Source: Solen grandis (lineage: Eukaryota > Mollusca > Bivalvia > Adapedonta > Solenidae). Taken from it: a stretch of DNA of 64,000 nucleotides. How positions within the stretch are numbered: position 1 is the stretch's first letter; each line of letters starts with the position of its first letter. The notes under the pieces are model-generated. The model was not told where the DNA came from and did no database searches. It was given only the letters and a program-made list of their open reading frames with translations. The stretch spans positions 37,968,024 to 38,032,023 of the forward strand of contig CM037788.1 in the NCBI GenBank assembly GCA_021229015.1, given 5' to 3'. The position numbers were made by a program, and so were the translations under genes. This document shows, piece after piece, positions 43,267 through 57,158 of this stretch.

Positions 43267-46200
43267 ATATTTAAACAAATTAACACCCTTGGGTCATGAT
43301 TTGCTAGACAGGATTTCAAAAGCGGAGATATGAAGCATGTTCATAATTTCACAACATGTTTTTTCCAATTTATCTTAAAATAATTTACTAATATTCTAGA
43401 CATTTCTGTCATACTCTCCTCTGACAGATAAACTTTGTTCAGAATCTGCTTTCAATGAATATCAATATAATCAAGTTTAACATATTTCTTTGCATTAGTT
43501 GTATATGTCGATTTTTTTGCTAGCAATTAGAACTGGTGTTTTTGTAAAATCAAACCTTATAATCCAGAATTCTTGTGCTGAGAAATCATTAATGGATTCA
43601 AGGGTGCAGTGGTCCAGTGATAACATACCCAATTGCAGATCCAAAGGTTTTAGGTTTGAACACAGATTTTCATGACCTTCCTGAGTGCAAAGCACTGGTC
43701 CAACCCAGGAACCATTGAGGAGGGTTTAAGTATAAGTTGTAAGAACTGATTTCCCATTTAATGTAAAATGAATCAGTTTAAGCAAAACTATTTAGGGATT
43801 GAATTGCTTATGTTGATAGTATGTCAGAGTATAAACTACATTGGGGCAGCTTAAAATAGAAGGATTCTAAAGGACATTACCAACGACTTTCTGGAAATCA
43901 GGATCCTGTGATGATATAAAAACTATATAAGTTCAGAAGCCTCGATCCTCTCTTTGATCATACAATGTTGGAGTCAACACAGTCTGCAAGAAGAAAAATC
44001 CTTGTAAGTCCCTTACCGGTGTTTTTACCTTAGGGGACAATAGGTTTGCCCTCCATCTGTCTGTCCGTCTGTTTGTCCCTCTGTCCATCTGTTTGTCCGG
44101 ATGTCCAGAAATTTGCATCCCGCAATAACTTAAAAACTGTTTAAGATAATATTATGAAACTTGGTATATGAATAGATGGCAGTAGAGGTTCTGCAGGTCA
44201 CTTTGTTTTTTTCTCAGACCAAATTCTGGTTGCTATGGTAACAGAAAAATTATGCACCGGTGCGGGACTCCTTTGTTGTGTGCAACACCAGTTACTTGTT
44301 CCATTTAAATTTCAGTAAACTGATATCCATCAAGTCATAAACTTTGAAATGTATATTCATGAGGAGCAGGATTAACAAAAATCTTTTGTTCTCCCATATT
44401 TTCAGGAATATGACTCCATAAACAAATGCAACCAAGATTAGTTACCTCTGATAGATATCCAATGAAATTTTTTGTCAACAAAAAATAATGAAGATGCAGT
44501 CATGTTAATCTATCTCAGAAATGTGTTTACAGCATATGAATTTTAATGGGAGAAAACGCATGCTTGCAGCCATTTTTGTTTGTAGAGAGAAAATTCATTG
44601 TAGTAAAAAGTCAATTTAATACTCTGCTATGCACATGTTCATAATAACAGAAACATTTTGATCTTAAAACAGATATTTCAGTGGGGTTGTTTTGTAATAT
44701 CTTGAAACCTTTCTCACATAGACTTGTTTGGTTGGCCATAATGACAGCGAGAGAGAGCTGTTGCCATGAAACCGTAATGAATGGCCAAGCAGTCTGTAAT
44801 GTACTGCTTTTCTATTTCATCAAGACACATTAATACCAGTAATAAAATGGCCAGGAAGTCTTAAAACACTAAGCAGAGAGAATAAAAAGGCAAGAGTTCT
44901 TGGAATGTATATGTTTCTGGCAATAGGGTCAGTAATGGTTTGATCAGTCTCAGAGTGGTCAGTTAATTTCAAATATCACTTAACACTTCCTGAAGCCTTT
45001 TATCATGGAAACATATTGTGATGCTTTGTCATACACTGGGGTTAGCCCCTGATCAGTTGGTAAAGTATAATTATGTGTTAGACCTTGATAGCTTTCAGAA
45101 ATAAAGCATGTTCTTGATTTTGTTTAAATTGATTGCTAAGATACATTGATATAATACACATCTTTAACTGAATTTGAAATTATTTCTTGAACATTGATCT
45201 TTATCTCCTCAATGTTTCTTGGATCTTACCAGTATGTTGAGTTATATGAGAGGTCTTGAAAATGGTTGCCCTAGCGACAAGTCAACTCCAAAATTTCCTT
45301 TTGCCACCATTGCAAAAAAATGACCATTATTATAATGTCTCTGACTACATGGTTTAGTTCTGTCAAGAGTCTTTTCTTCTGTTGGATTCTAAATGAATGC
45401 CTTTATTTTTATAAATCATTAACAATAATAAATCATATACTGTTCAACATGGTGAAGTTTTGGGTAAAGGAAAGATCTTGTGTAAATATATAGCATATTA
45501 GATTTGGTTTATCATATTTTCTGTAATGATGCATTTTGGGAAAGTGTCATGGGTCTGAAATAGGTTTAGATTCCAATGCAGTGGGAAGACCATGTCGCAA
45601 AGAATGTAATTAAACCTAATCCCCCTTTTTCTGGAATATTTTCCAAACAATGCCTTCATGCAGTAATTACAATATCTAATTAAAGTGGTAGGTCATATAT
45701 CATGACTTATTTAATGGATCTGAGCATCATTGTTTGAACTTTATTTGTATCTTTTTAGAAAAAATAAATAAGAATTTTGGGCTGGAATGAGAATAGAGAT
45801 CTAGTTTAAAAACTTTTTAGTTCACAAGATTTATAACTGTATAATGAAACCCAACTTTTTTTAGTTCATTATAATTTTTATGTCTCATTTTTTTCTAAGT
45901 AATTTCAATTTAGATTGATATTCCTGAAACAGCAAAGTCTGTATCCGTTGCATAGATGATCAATACATACAATAACTACAACTTCTAGAATTTCTGTATC
46001 ACTGATAACCTTGGATGTGACACTACGACGGGGACTGTGACCCTTGCGATAGGTTACAGACTGTTTTTTTACACATAATTTCCTTTTCCCTTGGTATGTG
46101 ACAGGTTGTTTGACATCTGCATTAGCTTACATTTTGTTTTTAGCTTGCTGGAGCACAACAAGCTTGTGATGCTATGTGATTGGTCAGTGTCAGTCATCCA

Positions 46201-48566
46201 TCGAAGACCATTTTGTTCATTGCCATCAGTTCCTTCAAATAACATGTATTCTAAAAATTTTACCAAACTTAATTTACAGGGCTGTTCCTTAGGTTTTCCC
46301 TTTTCAAAGTTCCATGCAGAAATCTGGTTTCCATGGCAATGGAAAATGAAGAAACATATAAAGAGAAAACTTAAAAAAAAAACTTCTCCTAAACTACCGG
46401 CCATATTTGAAAATCTTTTGGCACAGATAGTCCTTGAACCTTTACCAAGATTGTGAAAGTTATTGGGATATCTTAAAAACCAAGCAAGTTTTCTTTATAA
46501 ATACTCAGTCACAAAATTTTTTTCATTAATTCAGATGTGTGTGTTTTTTTGTTTTTTGTTTTTCAGACACTTTATACTTTTGTTTCAGCTGCAAGCAATT
46601 CTATAAATCATCAAAACTTTCAAAAAAAAAAAAAATGGCCCTGTTGGCTACACAATACTTAAATGTTTATGCCAAACATAATATATCTTGGAAAGAAAGA
46701 ATACATTTAGATTAGCACAAGTCTGAGTGCATATTTTCTTGTGCAACTTAGTATATGATTGTATAAAGTGAAAAATTTGTTTTAAAACTCAGCTGGCTGG
46801 ATTTATAAATATTATAACACAAATGTTCCTACCAATGGAATTCACAAGACAGAGACAGTTTCATATGTGTTTTGTGAAAACTTTAAAAATCTTTTTATCC
46901 GTAAATACATTCAAGATTGAAAATATTTTAGCAAAGATATTTCTTAGGTGAGTCTCTACCTAAGAATCATTCATCTCTTTAAAAACACATAGCTGTTTTC
47001 AGTAAAACAATCATCAGGTGAGCAGCCCTTAACTGTCATTACCCTCTTGTTCTTGTAAATTATTCATTCAACCCGTTGGATTTTTGACACTGGCATGCAA
47101 ATTCTGACATAAAAATGTGGATAACCAAGAGAGCATCGAGAGTAGGTCAGGAAATATCTCACATCTTGTTTATGTTATCTTAATGCATCTTTCCAGTTTT
47201 TAGCAATAAAAATCAAAGCTCTGCTTTTCCCATTTCATGGCTAGGTCATCGCCTACTTACAAACAGAATCATTAACAAAATTGACTGTTCTTTTGTGTAG
47301 ACCAGGTCAACTATTGACTATGATTCCTCTCAGTGCAGCTATTGTATAGTCCTGAAGTCTATTTAATCACATTGTTAAACACCGGTCTGTGTCCTGCACC
47401 CTGGCTTTGCGTTTAGCTCACCCATTCAAAGAATGCTTTGGCAGAATGTACAGTGTTTAATGATCTTGACATTTGCTTTTCTTTTTTTTTTTTTAATTAT
47501 TTCCCCTTTATAAATCTTTATATTGCATTTTTTTCACAAACATGTGGGAAATAAATGATAGAAATAGTCCTTTTCTAACTAGTACTTAATCTAGGAGCAT
47601 CCATCTACCAATTCTTTTCCTTTTTTTTAAATGACATTGAATCTCTAACAACACTTTCTCCCAATCTCTTTTTGTCTGTATATCTTTCTCTTGAGCAATC
47701 TCTGTCTCTGCCAATCCTCTCTGTCTCTATCCACATTACAATGAGGTCATAGAATAAGCATGAGTGACAGTGATTGTTTAACAGTGCATGCCCACAAGGC
47801 ATTCAGTGTTAATAAAGGTTCAGTTTCTGTAATTACCGCTTTTGATTGTTAATATACTCTGCAATGTATGAAAGATAAATGAAGATTTATTCAATACTGG
47901 TAATTATTGTTTTTTTATGAGGAAAGTAAATGAAGAAGTAAAATATAGTAATGAGTTAATTGTTAGTTTACCAAAATTGAATGTGACTCAAAGGTACAAT
48001 TATTGTGGTACTTAGGTAATGCCATGCTAAACTTTCCACCATATCACACCACTACCACATTTAAAGAGTGGGGCACTACTTTGATATACAAGATCATGTC
48101 TATGATTTACAGCATCTCAACTCTTTTAACCCTGGAGGGGTTGAAATTCTGTGTTAAATTCTTTTGTGAATTCTACATAAGTAAATATTTAAATCTTAAG
48201 AACAAAATGATTGTCCTAACTTAAGGTAATCCATCCATCATTACAGTATCATCATTGTCCTCCAAATGCTTTAAAGGACTTTAATACAGATGCAAATATC
48301 CATTGACTTGCAGTTAAAGGATCTTTTTCTCAAAATTGTTAGAAGCTTGCATTTATTATGAAATTCCCACTATCACTTGATGGACCATTATCATAATTTA
48401 ATGATGGATGGATTATATTAATTAAGCAAGATACTGGATATTGAGAATCTCTTCAAAATAGAAGAATTAAACAAAGTTTTTTTATATGGCAAAGTCTTCC
48501 AATGCATATTCAACTCATATCATTTATGATACCATTATAAGAAACAGTAAATTTTGTCGAAACTCC
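43267..48566. other. Mirror of 13128-18394, no gene recognised
   Basis: Contains the GGACARACRGAY-tailed repeat (about 44030-44300), the fragment of the modular family at about 47012-47056 and the opposite-strand frame pair at 46069-46456, all as in the left arm. Nothing else stands out. Confidence 0.45.
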
Positions 48567-50057
48567 TTTTTAGCTCACCTGAGCACTTGTGCTCAGGATG
48601 AGCTATAAGGATCGATGAATGTCCGTCATCCATCTGTCATCAACAATTAGTTTGTTTGCACTATAGCATCTTCATTTCTTAAGCAATCATCTTCAAACTT
48701 TATGACAATATTTATTACCATAATCTTGATATTAAAAAAATGTCAGATTTCACTTTGTTTGCACTCTAGCATCTTCATTTCTCAAGTAAATATCTGCAAA
48801 CTTTATGACAATGTTTTTTGCCATATTCTATCAGCCAAGTTTGATTATGGCAGATATCGGCCAGTTAGGAGGTATGCCCCAATGTTTAAATTTGCCAGAT
48901 TTAACTTTGTTTGCACTCTAGCATCTTCATTTTTAAATCAATCATCTTCAAACTTCATGACAGTGTTTAAAGCCATATAGCCATATTCTTTTGGCCAAGT
49001 TTGATTATGGCTGTTATCAGCCAATAAGAACAAGAGTTATGCCTCTTTAATATCAAGTTCGATTATGGCTGATATCGCCCAATTAGGTCAAGAGTTATGC
49101 CCATTTTGATATTAAAAAATGTCAGATTTCTCTTTCTTTGCACTTTTAAGCAATCATTTTCAAACTTAATGACATTATTTATAGCAACAATCTCTAGGCT
49201 CAAATTGATTATGTCTGATATCTGTCTATTAGGTCAGGAGTTATGCCTCTTCTAAAGTTAGTATTCGCCAAATTTAACTTTGTTTGAACTCTAGCATCTT
49301 CATTTCTTAAAGGCCCTTTATTCTTCTGAAAGCAATACATATGCTTCAGTCAGAAAAGCTCCATAAACAAATCACGAGTACATTGATCAATTCATGATGT
49401 GGCAGATAAAAAAAGTGGGTTTCGTCGACAGATTTTCAAATTCAAATTATTTCCGATTATAGACAGTCTTTAGCAATAATCGCCAATGCAAAATGTGAAC
49501 AATAAGAGTATTTTGACATCCATCCAAAATACTGAATTGCATAAATTGATCAACATTTTCTATGTGTTTAAGTGTAATTTTACAGCAGATATTTGCACAT
49601 TATGTACCATTTGTGTTAGTCTACAATTACTCAATGTTATTTTATATTTTCTTCTATATGAAAACTTTATGAAAAATAATGGGCCATTAAGCAATCATTT
49701 TCAAAATTTCTGATAATGTCAATAGTCATAATCTCTAGGCCATGTTTAACTTTGGCTGATATTGGATAATTATGTCAGGAGTTATTGCCCTTTAATTACA
49801 AAAAATAATACCAGATTTCATTTACACTCTAGCATCATCATTTCTTTTTGAAGTTTCACTGACAATGTTTATAGCCATAATCTCTCAGTCAAGTTTGACT
49901 TCAAATTTTGACCACAGGCACTGTTTAGTTCATGGAATCGAAATGATCTCATGGATTATGTACTCAGAACAACTTCATTATAATTTAGTAACTTGTACAG
50001 GCAATGAAGGCAGTTTTTCTCAGGTGAGCGTCTTTAAGGCCCTCTTGGCCCTCTTAT
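48567..50057 (-). mobile_element. Modular short element with nested MITE (copy c, right arm)
   Basis: Mirror of 11724-13127. The 3' end reads TTTTTAGCTCACCTGAGC on the plus strand. The same MITE copy B is nested inside. Confidence 0.75.
49308..49690. mobile_element. MITE-like element copy B (right arm)
   Basis: Mirror of 12080-12471, ending TTAAAGGCCC and GGGCCATTAA, so the TTAA flank is visible at one end and slightly changed at the other. The insertion predates the split between arms. Confidence 0.6.
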
Positions 50058-50489
50058 TTTTATCACTTACAACTAAATTTGATTTAAATTCATTTAATTT
50101 TACCCTTTCTTCTTTTTTTTTTTTTCCTTTGGTTAACATCACTTCAAAATGTCAATCACACAAATTTAGTTTCTGGAGAAGTCCCAGGTTCTGTAAAGAG
50201 ATATTTTTGTACTGAAACTATAGGTCATATGATTTAATGTTCAGTATGAACTTTTACCATGTGGAGTTTTTAGCTCTCCGCGCTACATGTTCTGACTAAC
50301 CTGATTCCCTTGTGCAGCATCAACAATATGATTTAAAAGACATCTCATGAACCAGTGGATAGAAATTGATGAAACTTGGCATGATCCTATGGTGGCCCTT
50401 CACAAAATTTGTGAAAATAAACTTGATCCATGCAGAATGGCAACCAACAGAGTTTAAAAAAATAAAAATTAAAAAAAAATTCTTTTCTG

Positions 50490-50640
50490 AAACCAATTCA
50501 CACAATTTGATTTCATTTGGCATAAATGTTCACCTCAGAGTCTGTCCATAATTCTATAATAAAGTTGATTCATTGAAAAATATGCCCCCGGGGGATGGGC
50601 CAGTTTCCTTTTTTACTCCCTATTGAAATGATCAGTTTTT
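50490..50640. repeat. ~150-bp subrepeat unit (right arm)
   Basis: Mirror of 11211-11370, with 'ggcataaatgttcacctcag' and 'aaagttgattcattgaaaaa'. Confidence 0.5.
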
Positions 50641-50648
50641 TCTTCTTC

Positions 50649-51214
50649 TAAAGGCCCATTATGTTTCATAATGATTCATTTTTCATGAAAAAGGAAAAAA
50701 AAGAAAAATAACACTGACATATAATAGACCAACACAAATGGTACAAAATGTGCAAATATCTTCTGTAAAATAACAGCTAAATACATTAAAAATGTTGATC
50801 ACATAACCCAATTTAGTGTTTTGGTTGGATGTCAAAATACTCTTATTGTTTACATTTTGCATTGGCGAATATTCCCGAAGACAGTCTATAATCAGAAATG
50901 ATTTGAATTTGAAAAACCATTGTAGAAACACAATTTGTTTACCTGCAATGTCATAAATTTATGCACTCATGATTCATTAAAAGAGACATATAGAATGACT
51001 ACGGATAATTGATAAGGATTTGCAGACTTTGCAAATTAGTTATTTTTAAACAATTGAATTATCTTTAGTAAAAGATTATTTCTTATTTATGCATTGTTGT
51101 AACATTTTTGTCAACGAGTATGTACAGATTGCATCTCGGAACAAATCTTTAGCACACACTTTGCTTTTCTTTCTGAAGAATATACACTGCTTTTGGAAGC
51201 ATAATGGGCTTTTA
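50649..51214. mobile_element. MITE-like element copy A (right arm)
   Basis: Mirror of 10700-11189, with ends TAAAGGCCCATTATGTTTC and GGAAGCATAATGGGCTTTTA. It is about 75 bp longer than the left copy because of an extra AT-rich interior segment near 51045-51120; it may be closer to the complete element. Confidence 0.65.
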
Positions 51215-51502
51215 AACAAACAGTCAGAATTTAATATCTATAGGCGCAAATGGTCACCTCATAGACTACTACCATAAATGCAAAAAAAATGTTGATCCCT
51301 TGAAAATTTAGGCCTCAAGGGGATTGGTTAGTTTCCTAATAAATTATACTCAAAATTGGATATTTCGAAAGTCTTCATCTTTAAAACGAATGGTTAGAAT
51401 TTTATTTCATTTGGCACAAATGGTCACCTTACATCTCTCTACAAAAATTGCAAATATAAAGTTGAACCCTTTGAAAACTGAGGCCTTCAGGGGGTTGGCT
51501 TT
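51215..51502. repeat. Two ~150-bp subrepeats (right arm)
   Basis: Mirror of 10409-10699; 'caaatggtcacct' and 'cctcaagggga'/'ccttcaggggg' recur in the two units. Confidence 0.55.
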
Positions 51503-52283
51503 TTAATTAACTCACCTGAGCTATGAGATATTAGAATAGATGAATGTCTGTCATCAGTCTGTCATTCACAATTAGTTTGTTTGCACTCTAGCATCTTGAT
51601 TTCTTAATCAATTATCTTCAAACTTTATGACAATGTCTATTGCCATAATCTCTTGGCATAATTCAATTTTGACTGATATGGCCCAATTAGGTCAGGAGTT
51701 ATGGCCCATTTGATATTAAAAAAATCCCAGAGATTTCTCTTTGTTTGCACTCCAGCATCTTTATTTTTAAGCAATCATAATTTTTCCAATTGGAATTTGG
51801 TTATGGCTGATATAGGTCTTTTGGCAGGAGATGTTAAAGCTCTTTGTTTTTTTTTTTTAACATCAAACCTTATGACAATATTAATTGCCATTATCTGTCA
51901 GCCAAGCTTGATTATGACTGATATTGCCCAATTAGGTCAGGAGATATTTAAAAAAATGCCAGACATTATTTCTTCAGCAATCACCTTCAAACTTCACTAC
52001 AATTTGTTTATAGGTATACTCCCTCGACCAAGTTTGATTATAGCTGATATCGGCCACTTCAGTCAGGGGTTATGGCCCTTTCAATATTACTTGGGATTTT
52101 TTATGCTTCAACCTTCAAATTTTGACCTCATATACTTTTTCCTTTGTGAATTTGAAATCTATTGCTTGCTGTAATTTCTTTGGTACAACTATGCTATAAT
52201 GATAATAATAGTAATTTGTACAGGCAATGAAGGCAGTTTTTCTCAGGTGAGCATCTTCAGGGCAATCTTTGCTCTCATGTTTT
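51503..52283 (-). mobile_element. Modular short element (copy b, right arm)
   Basis: Mirror of 9557-10408. Its 5' end is changed (GCTCTCATGTTTTG where the family has GCCCTCTTGT), and its internal repeats differ slightly in length from the left copy. Confidence 0.7.
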
Positions 52284-52734
52284 GATTTGGCTTATGGTAT
52301 TAGTAAGTGTACTTAAGGGCCTTCTTGTATTTCAGAAACTTGTGTAAAACCTGACCAGCCTTAAAGCATCTTGCTGTAATTTGATAATTGTTCATAATAC
52401 ATATTTGTTGTTTTTGAGTGCATATTTTTACATGCATAAACATGTAACTTCACTGAGTAAAAATAAATAGGGAATATTATTTTGCAGTAGCTTTTCGTGC
52501 TTTTGTATTTGCTTCGAACAGCGTGGGAGAAATGATATCTCGTGAGACCGAAGGTCGAGTGAGATGTCAATTTTTTCTACGCTGCAAGTACATTGCTAGT
52601 ACACAATTTTCCTTTCATTATATACCTATATATGTATTCAAGACACAAGGAGTCAATTTACACGGGTTTTAAGAAGTTTATCAAGTTTTCTCAAGAAAGT
52701 GATTTCAAGCTACCTGGTGTAACAGACCAGACTT

Positions 52735-52856
52735 TCCCCCCAGTCAGTTTTTGCCTTGGGGAAGAAACTGACTAGCCAAGTTTTTCCTCTGGGAAGAAAC
52801 TGACTTGAAACTGTCAGTTTTTTCCCTGGGGAAGAAACTGACTGGGGAAAACCCCG
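52735..52856. repeat. Cluster of three near-palindromic units (right arm)
   Basis: Mirror of 8982-9110 with the same three AAACTGACT/AGTCAGTTT units and only minor changes. Confidence 0.72.
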
Positions 52857-53915
52857 GTATTTGTCACCGATATATTACAGAATTTTAATCTGTTGAGTTG
52901 TATTTGAGGCTTGTGTTTTGCCTGTATTTGAGCCAGAAAATTTATAGGTATATAATAAATAATCTTTATTGATTGGACTTTGAAACAATCTGACATGTCT
53001 TATATATTTTCAAATCTATAGCTGCTTTATCAAAACAAAATATAAATCAGAAACTATACTGGATTGTTTCAGGCATTGTTTAATGAATATTCTGGGAATG
53101 AAACACTCCTCTCTCACACACTATACTCCCATTGTTTGTCAGTTGTACGTCCAGTTCATTTTTGAGGTTAATGGAAAGATGGTCTTCTGAAGGTATTGAT
53201 TACAGGACAAAACTGAAAGGAAGTATGGTGGCTCTGATGATGTCCTCTCGGCGCTGCTATTTATTTTCTCAGATATACTATCAGAGAAATATGACAGAGC
53301 GAGAAATTCAAACTCATTAGTTCACTGTCTTCCTATAAGTCAAACATCATGGTTTGCAAGTGCACAAAAAGGAAATGGTGGGATTTAGATATTTTAGATT
53401 TCAGTGAGCTGCCCACAAAGAATGACATTAATATTTTTGTTCAGAACAATAAAACACGGTGTAGGGACATACTCACAAGACGTTTAATGGCTTGGAAACA
53501 TGTCAGAAATGTATTGGATTTTTTCCTGAGCATTGCAATACTCTGTGAAAGGCAAGGGAAGGGTTGTTTCAAAATATAGCCTTTAGGCTTAGGCTGAATT
53601 CTTTATATACTGATAGAAGCAGGTATTGATTAAATTATTTACTTAAGTTTAAAGAACAATCACATTAGTTTATTTGAGTGTGCAATATAATTAATTTTGA
53701 ATATAATTTGTTACTTTTTCTGTATACTATATTGCAACTTCAATGTCTGTTTAACATGGTTCAAACCATAGACCCCTATCTTTAATTGATTCATTATTGT
53801 TGTATGTCGATAATGATATTCTCATACTTACTAGAAATGGCAAATGAACTTGGACCCCACAAACTGCGATACACTGATATTAAACTGTTTAATGTGGTAA
53901 TCTAGCTTTCTATTG
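52857..53915. other. No gene recognised (right arm)
   Basis: Mirror of 7931-8981. The short frames at 53132-53320 and 53349-53579 persist but have no recognisable product. Confidence 0.4.
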
Positions 53916-54191
53916 ATCCTGATGGCCAAGCAGTTAGAGTATCATGGGAGGCTCAATCCCTGGCTGTGACATACCAAAGTTATGAAAAACATGAAAGTGG
54001 TATAGCTCCCTTGCTTGGCTCTCAGCATATGAGGGTAGTTCCAGGACTGATTAACCCAGTGTCAGGATGATATGACTGGGTGTGGTATCATGCCACATGT
54101 CCATGGCATGATATTGCAGTGTGGCAGCACACTATATCTATCTCAAGATGACTGAATTACTGTCAGCAGGATATTAAACCCCACAAACAAA
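53916..54191 (+). mobile_element. tRNA-derived SINE (right arm)
   Basis: Mirror of 7652-7930. A-box-like TGGCCAAGCAG near 53923, B-box-like GGCTCAATCCC near 53952, body with GTGGTATCATGCCACATGTC and 3' end GGATATTAAACCCCACAAAC. Confidence 0.75.
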
Positions 54192-54572
54192 CTTCTAGCT
54201 TTCGACCCCAAATATAACATGTTGATGGAATCTGCAGAGTTTTACCTCCTAGTCCCCCAAGTAGCCAGTCTGATACCTGATCAACCTGAAAGTTACTCCC
54301 AGGTTGATTTTGTGATATACTAGTGGTTCATGATGGCTATTTGTGATAGAAGGTCAATAAACTCTGGCCTGTGACAAACACAGAAATACTCTGCCTAGCC
54401 TTACATCAATTTACATCATGTACTTTACAATTTGTTGGGCATTGAGCAAGGAACCACTGCATACTGCATCTATGGAATAAAGTGTGTTTATTTTCTCAAA
54501 CACTGACATCCACATACTTAACCATTTAGATTGTAAATTGCTAATGCTCCTTGAAGAAGTTTGTCATAACGT

Positions 54573-54643
54573 CCATTGAAAGCCAGAAGGGCTCATTAGC
54601 CCTCTTTTTATATCTGCTGATGAGCCCTTCTGGCTTTCAATGG
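54573..54643. repeat. Perfect 24-bp stem hairpin (right arm)
   Basis: Stem arms 54573-54596 and 54620-54643 are perfectly complementary, as in the left arm; the loop is three bases shorter. Confidence 0.85.
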
Positions 54644-55002
54644 GCGATAAATGGAATCTTTATTTTTTTTAATTTTTTTTTTTTTTGTAGGACTTTGTAT
54701 CATCGATAATTATACAAGTTTTCTTTTCAAGATTATGTAATACAGTTACATCTAAACACCTCTTAAAGAGCTGAAAGTGTTTCTTTGATTTCTAATGATA
54801 TATTGGACAGATGTTTAATAGTTAAACATCCGTTCAACTCTTGATATTTTGTTGCATGATGATTATAGATTTTGAACCAATTAATCCTATACAGATGCAA
54901 CCCCAGAGGGCAAAAATAGAAATTCAAGGACTTATTTATGTTTCTTTGATATAAAATGGCTGTAGGATGTGATACAATGTGGCAGTGATTTCAGCACATA
55001 CA

Positions 55003-55069
55003 ATGAAGAAATCACTTATGCAGTATATTTTTTTTATATCATTGATGTGGGATACTTCATCTTTTACAA
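55003..55069 (+). CDS. Candidate signal-peptide exon (right arm)
   Basis: ATG at 55003, 22 codons with a hydrophobic core, ending in phase 1 before a GTGAAG donor-like site at 55070. The Ig exon 1.37 kb downstream on the same strand begins in phase 1. The translation matches the left arm. Low confidence for the reasons given for the left copy. Confidence 0.25.
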
Positions 55070-56435
55070 GTGAAGTGGATCCCATTTATGCTATGACTGT
55101 ATTGCATAATGACATGAAACACTGCAGCGGGTTGCATTTGAACACCATATTACCCATTGATTATCTTACGATACAAATGCACTATTTTCAGATTTAGCCC
55201 TCTTCTTACTAAAGCTTCACCGCTACCGGGTAATTAAACCATTGATGACATTGTAAGGGATGATTTGAATAAACCAGAAATAAAGGTTCCTATGCTGGTA
55301 AATTAAGTGCTTTTCTACACAAACTTAAAAAAAAAAAAAAAATGGAGAAAAATATCATCCTTCAAATAACACAATTGTGTTGCCCTAAAGAACTGTAAAA
55401 AATATCACTAGAGATTTTGAAGTAGAGATTTAGTGTTTAATTCTGTACATTATGCATGGCCAGAGATTGCAAGCTTGTACAAAACTTGTATTCTGTGTCA
55501 CATAACTATACACATGTTTGAAGGAAAAAATAATGTTAAGCTATGATAACTTGTAGTATCAGAGATTCAAGATGTGGCTTTTCAATAACAATCTGAGCTG
55601 GATACAAGAACTCCATCAGTCAGTGTTTGTGATTGCCTTTTTCAGACACGTGAGTGATTTCCTAGTATTCAGGTGTCCTCCTTCCTGCAGTTGCATCTGT
55701 TTTCTACATTAATAAACAAATTTTATCATTTTATGTCACTTTCTTTTTAATTGTTAAAAGAATTAGAACTTTCTAATTTAACCTCAAGTTATATTTAACA
55801 TCATAATTATGGATGTGTCAAAACACCTTTGCAAACAGAGTAGACCCAGATCAGAAAGCTCCTCCTAGCATCTCCTCTGTCTGGTCATACAATTGTTCAC
55901 AGTCTGCATGGCAAAGAAATATCCATTGTTTCATCTACCATGTTAAATTTAGTAAATTAATATTCATTAAGCCATACATTTAGACATGAATATTCATGAG
56001 GTAAAGGGTATTATGAAGGAAATACATTATTTCAAATTTTACATCGTTTTTTTTTTTTTTTCAAATTTATCAGGAAATTGCAAATTTAAAATCATTTTCT
56101 TTTTATTTGTAAAATAAATCATAAATTAACATTATATCCTTCTTTATTATTTTGAAATGTCATAGTCCTATGGTAAGATATATGACTGCAGGTAAGAAGA
56201 TGGTGGGTTTAAATCCCATAGTTGGCAAGAATCTTTAATGACCTGACCAGGCACAGCACTTGTTCTACCAAGAAGTTCCATCAAAGGTTTAGTTTAAGTT
56301 TTAAGAACTTTCATCAAGAAGGATCAGTTTGCAGTAAGAACCTGTTTCCCAAGACATAAAAAGACTCTAAATTGCTAAAAAGAGGTCAAAATAAATTGAC
56401 ACTTAACCTTATTCCTTTTTCCTTGTATGTTTCAG
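55070..56435. other. Probable intron before the Ig exon (right arm)
   Basis: Mirror of 5412-6775. It ends with a polypyrimidine tract and TTTCAG (56430-56435). No other coding segment is seen. Confidence 0.4.
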
Positions 56436-56777
56436 GCATTCTGTGTGTACAATCTACCTCCACTTCATCCAGTCTGGGTGGGACTCAAGTTCTGGACTGT
56501 GTGTTACACTACCCAAACGACAGTCCTGTCAAGTACATGGTGGATTGGAAGAAACTTGGACTTGATGCCTCAGTGTTCACACAGTGGAAGGCCTACCCAC
56601 CAACCATTCATAAAAACTACAAGGACCGCGTGCGGCTAGTGAACAAAATCTCATTAGAAATTTCTCATATAAAAGAGGATGATGAGGGGTGGTATGAGTG
56701 TAAAGTGACTTATTTCAATGAAAGAGAAAATAATGATAAAAATTCAAATGGAACATGGATATTTCTCAATGTTCACA
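56436..56777 (+). CDS. Ig-domain exon of a turtle/IGSF9-like adhesion protein (right arm)
   Basis: Same 342-bp phase 1-1 exon as 5070-5411, with acceptor TTTCAG at 56430-56435 and donor GTAAGT at 56778-56783. The 114-residue product has the same Cys22, Trp38, DxGxYxC and NGT sequon. Changes between the arms fall mostly outside the exon: in the read-through translation past the donor, two residues differ, while the exon itself looks unchanged at the protein level. That supports a functional exon but cannot prove it with so little divergence. Confidence 0.8.
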
Positions 56778-57158
56778 GTAAGTACAACCTGGACATTAGA
56801 GCAAAACAAACGATAATTTCAACCTGTATGTTTTGTAGGCAGGAGATGATTCAACAACAGTATTTTGTTGGTCTCTTTATTCTTTTATTAAAACTCTTTG
56901 TTTTGCTCTAATTTCTTTAAATTAAACAAGATAGAACTTAGCCATGTTATATTTCATTATAGTTCCATGTTGAACATGCAGAAAGTACAATACAAGGATA
57001 GCATAAACTCTTGAAGTAAAGAATAAGAGTTCTGTTATTGATGGGCATATGCTGTTGATTTGTTTGCTGTGCAGCCTATTTTGGATTCTAATATATATTA
57101 CCTGATTGGTCAGTCAGATTTCCTTCTTATCAGTCTGGTGTCCATAGAAGCCATCACT

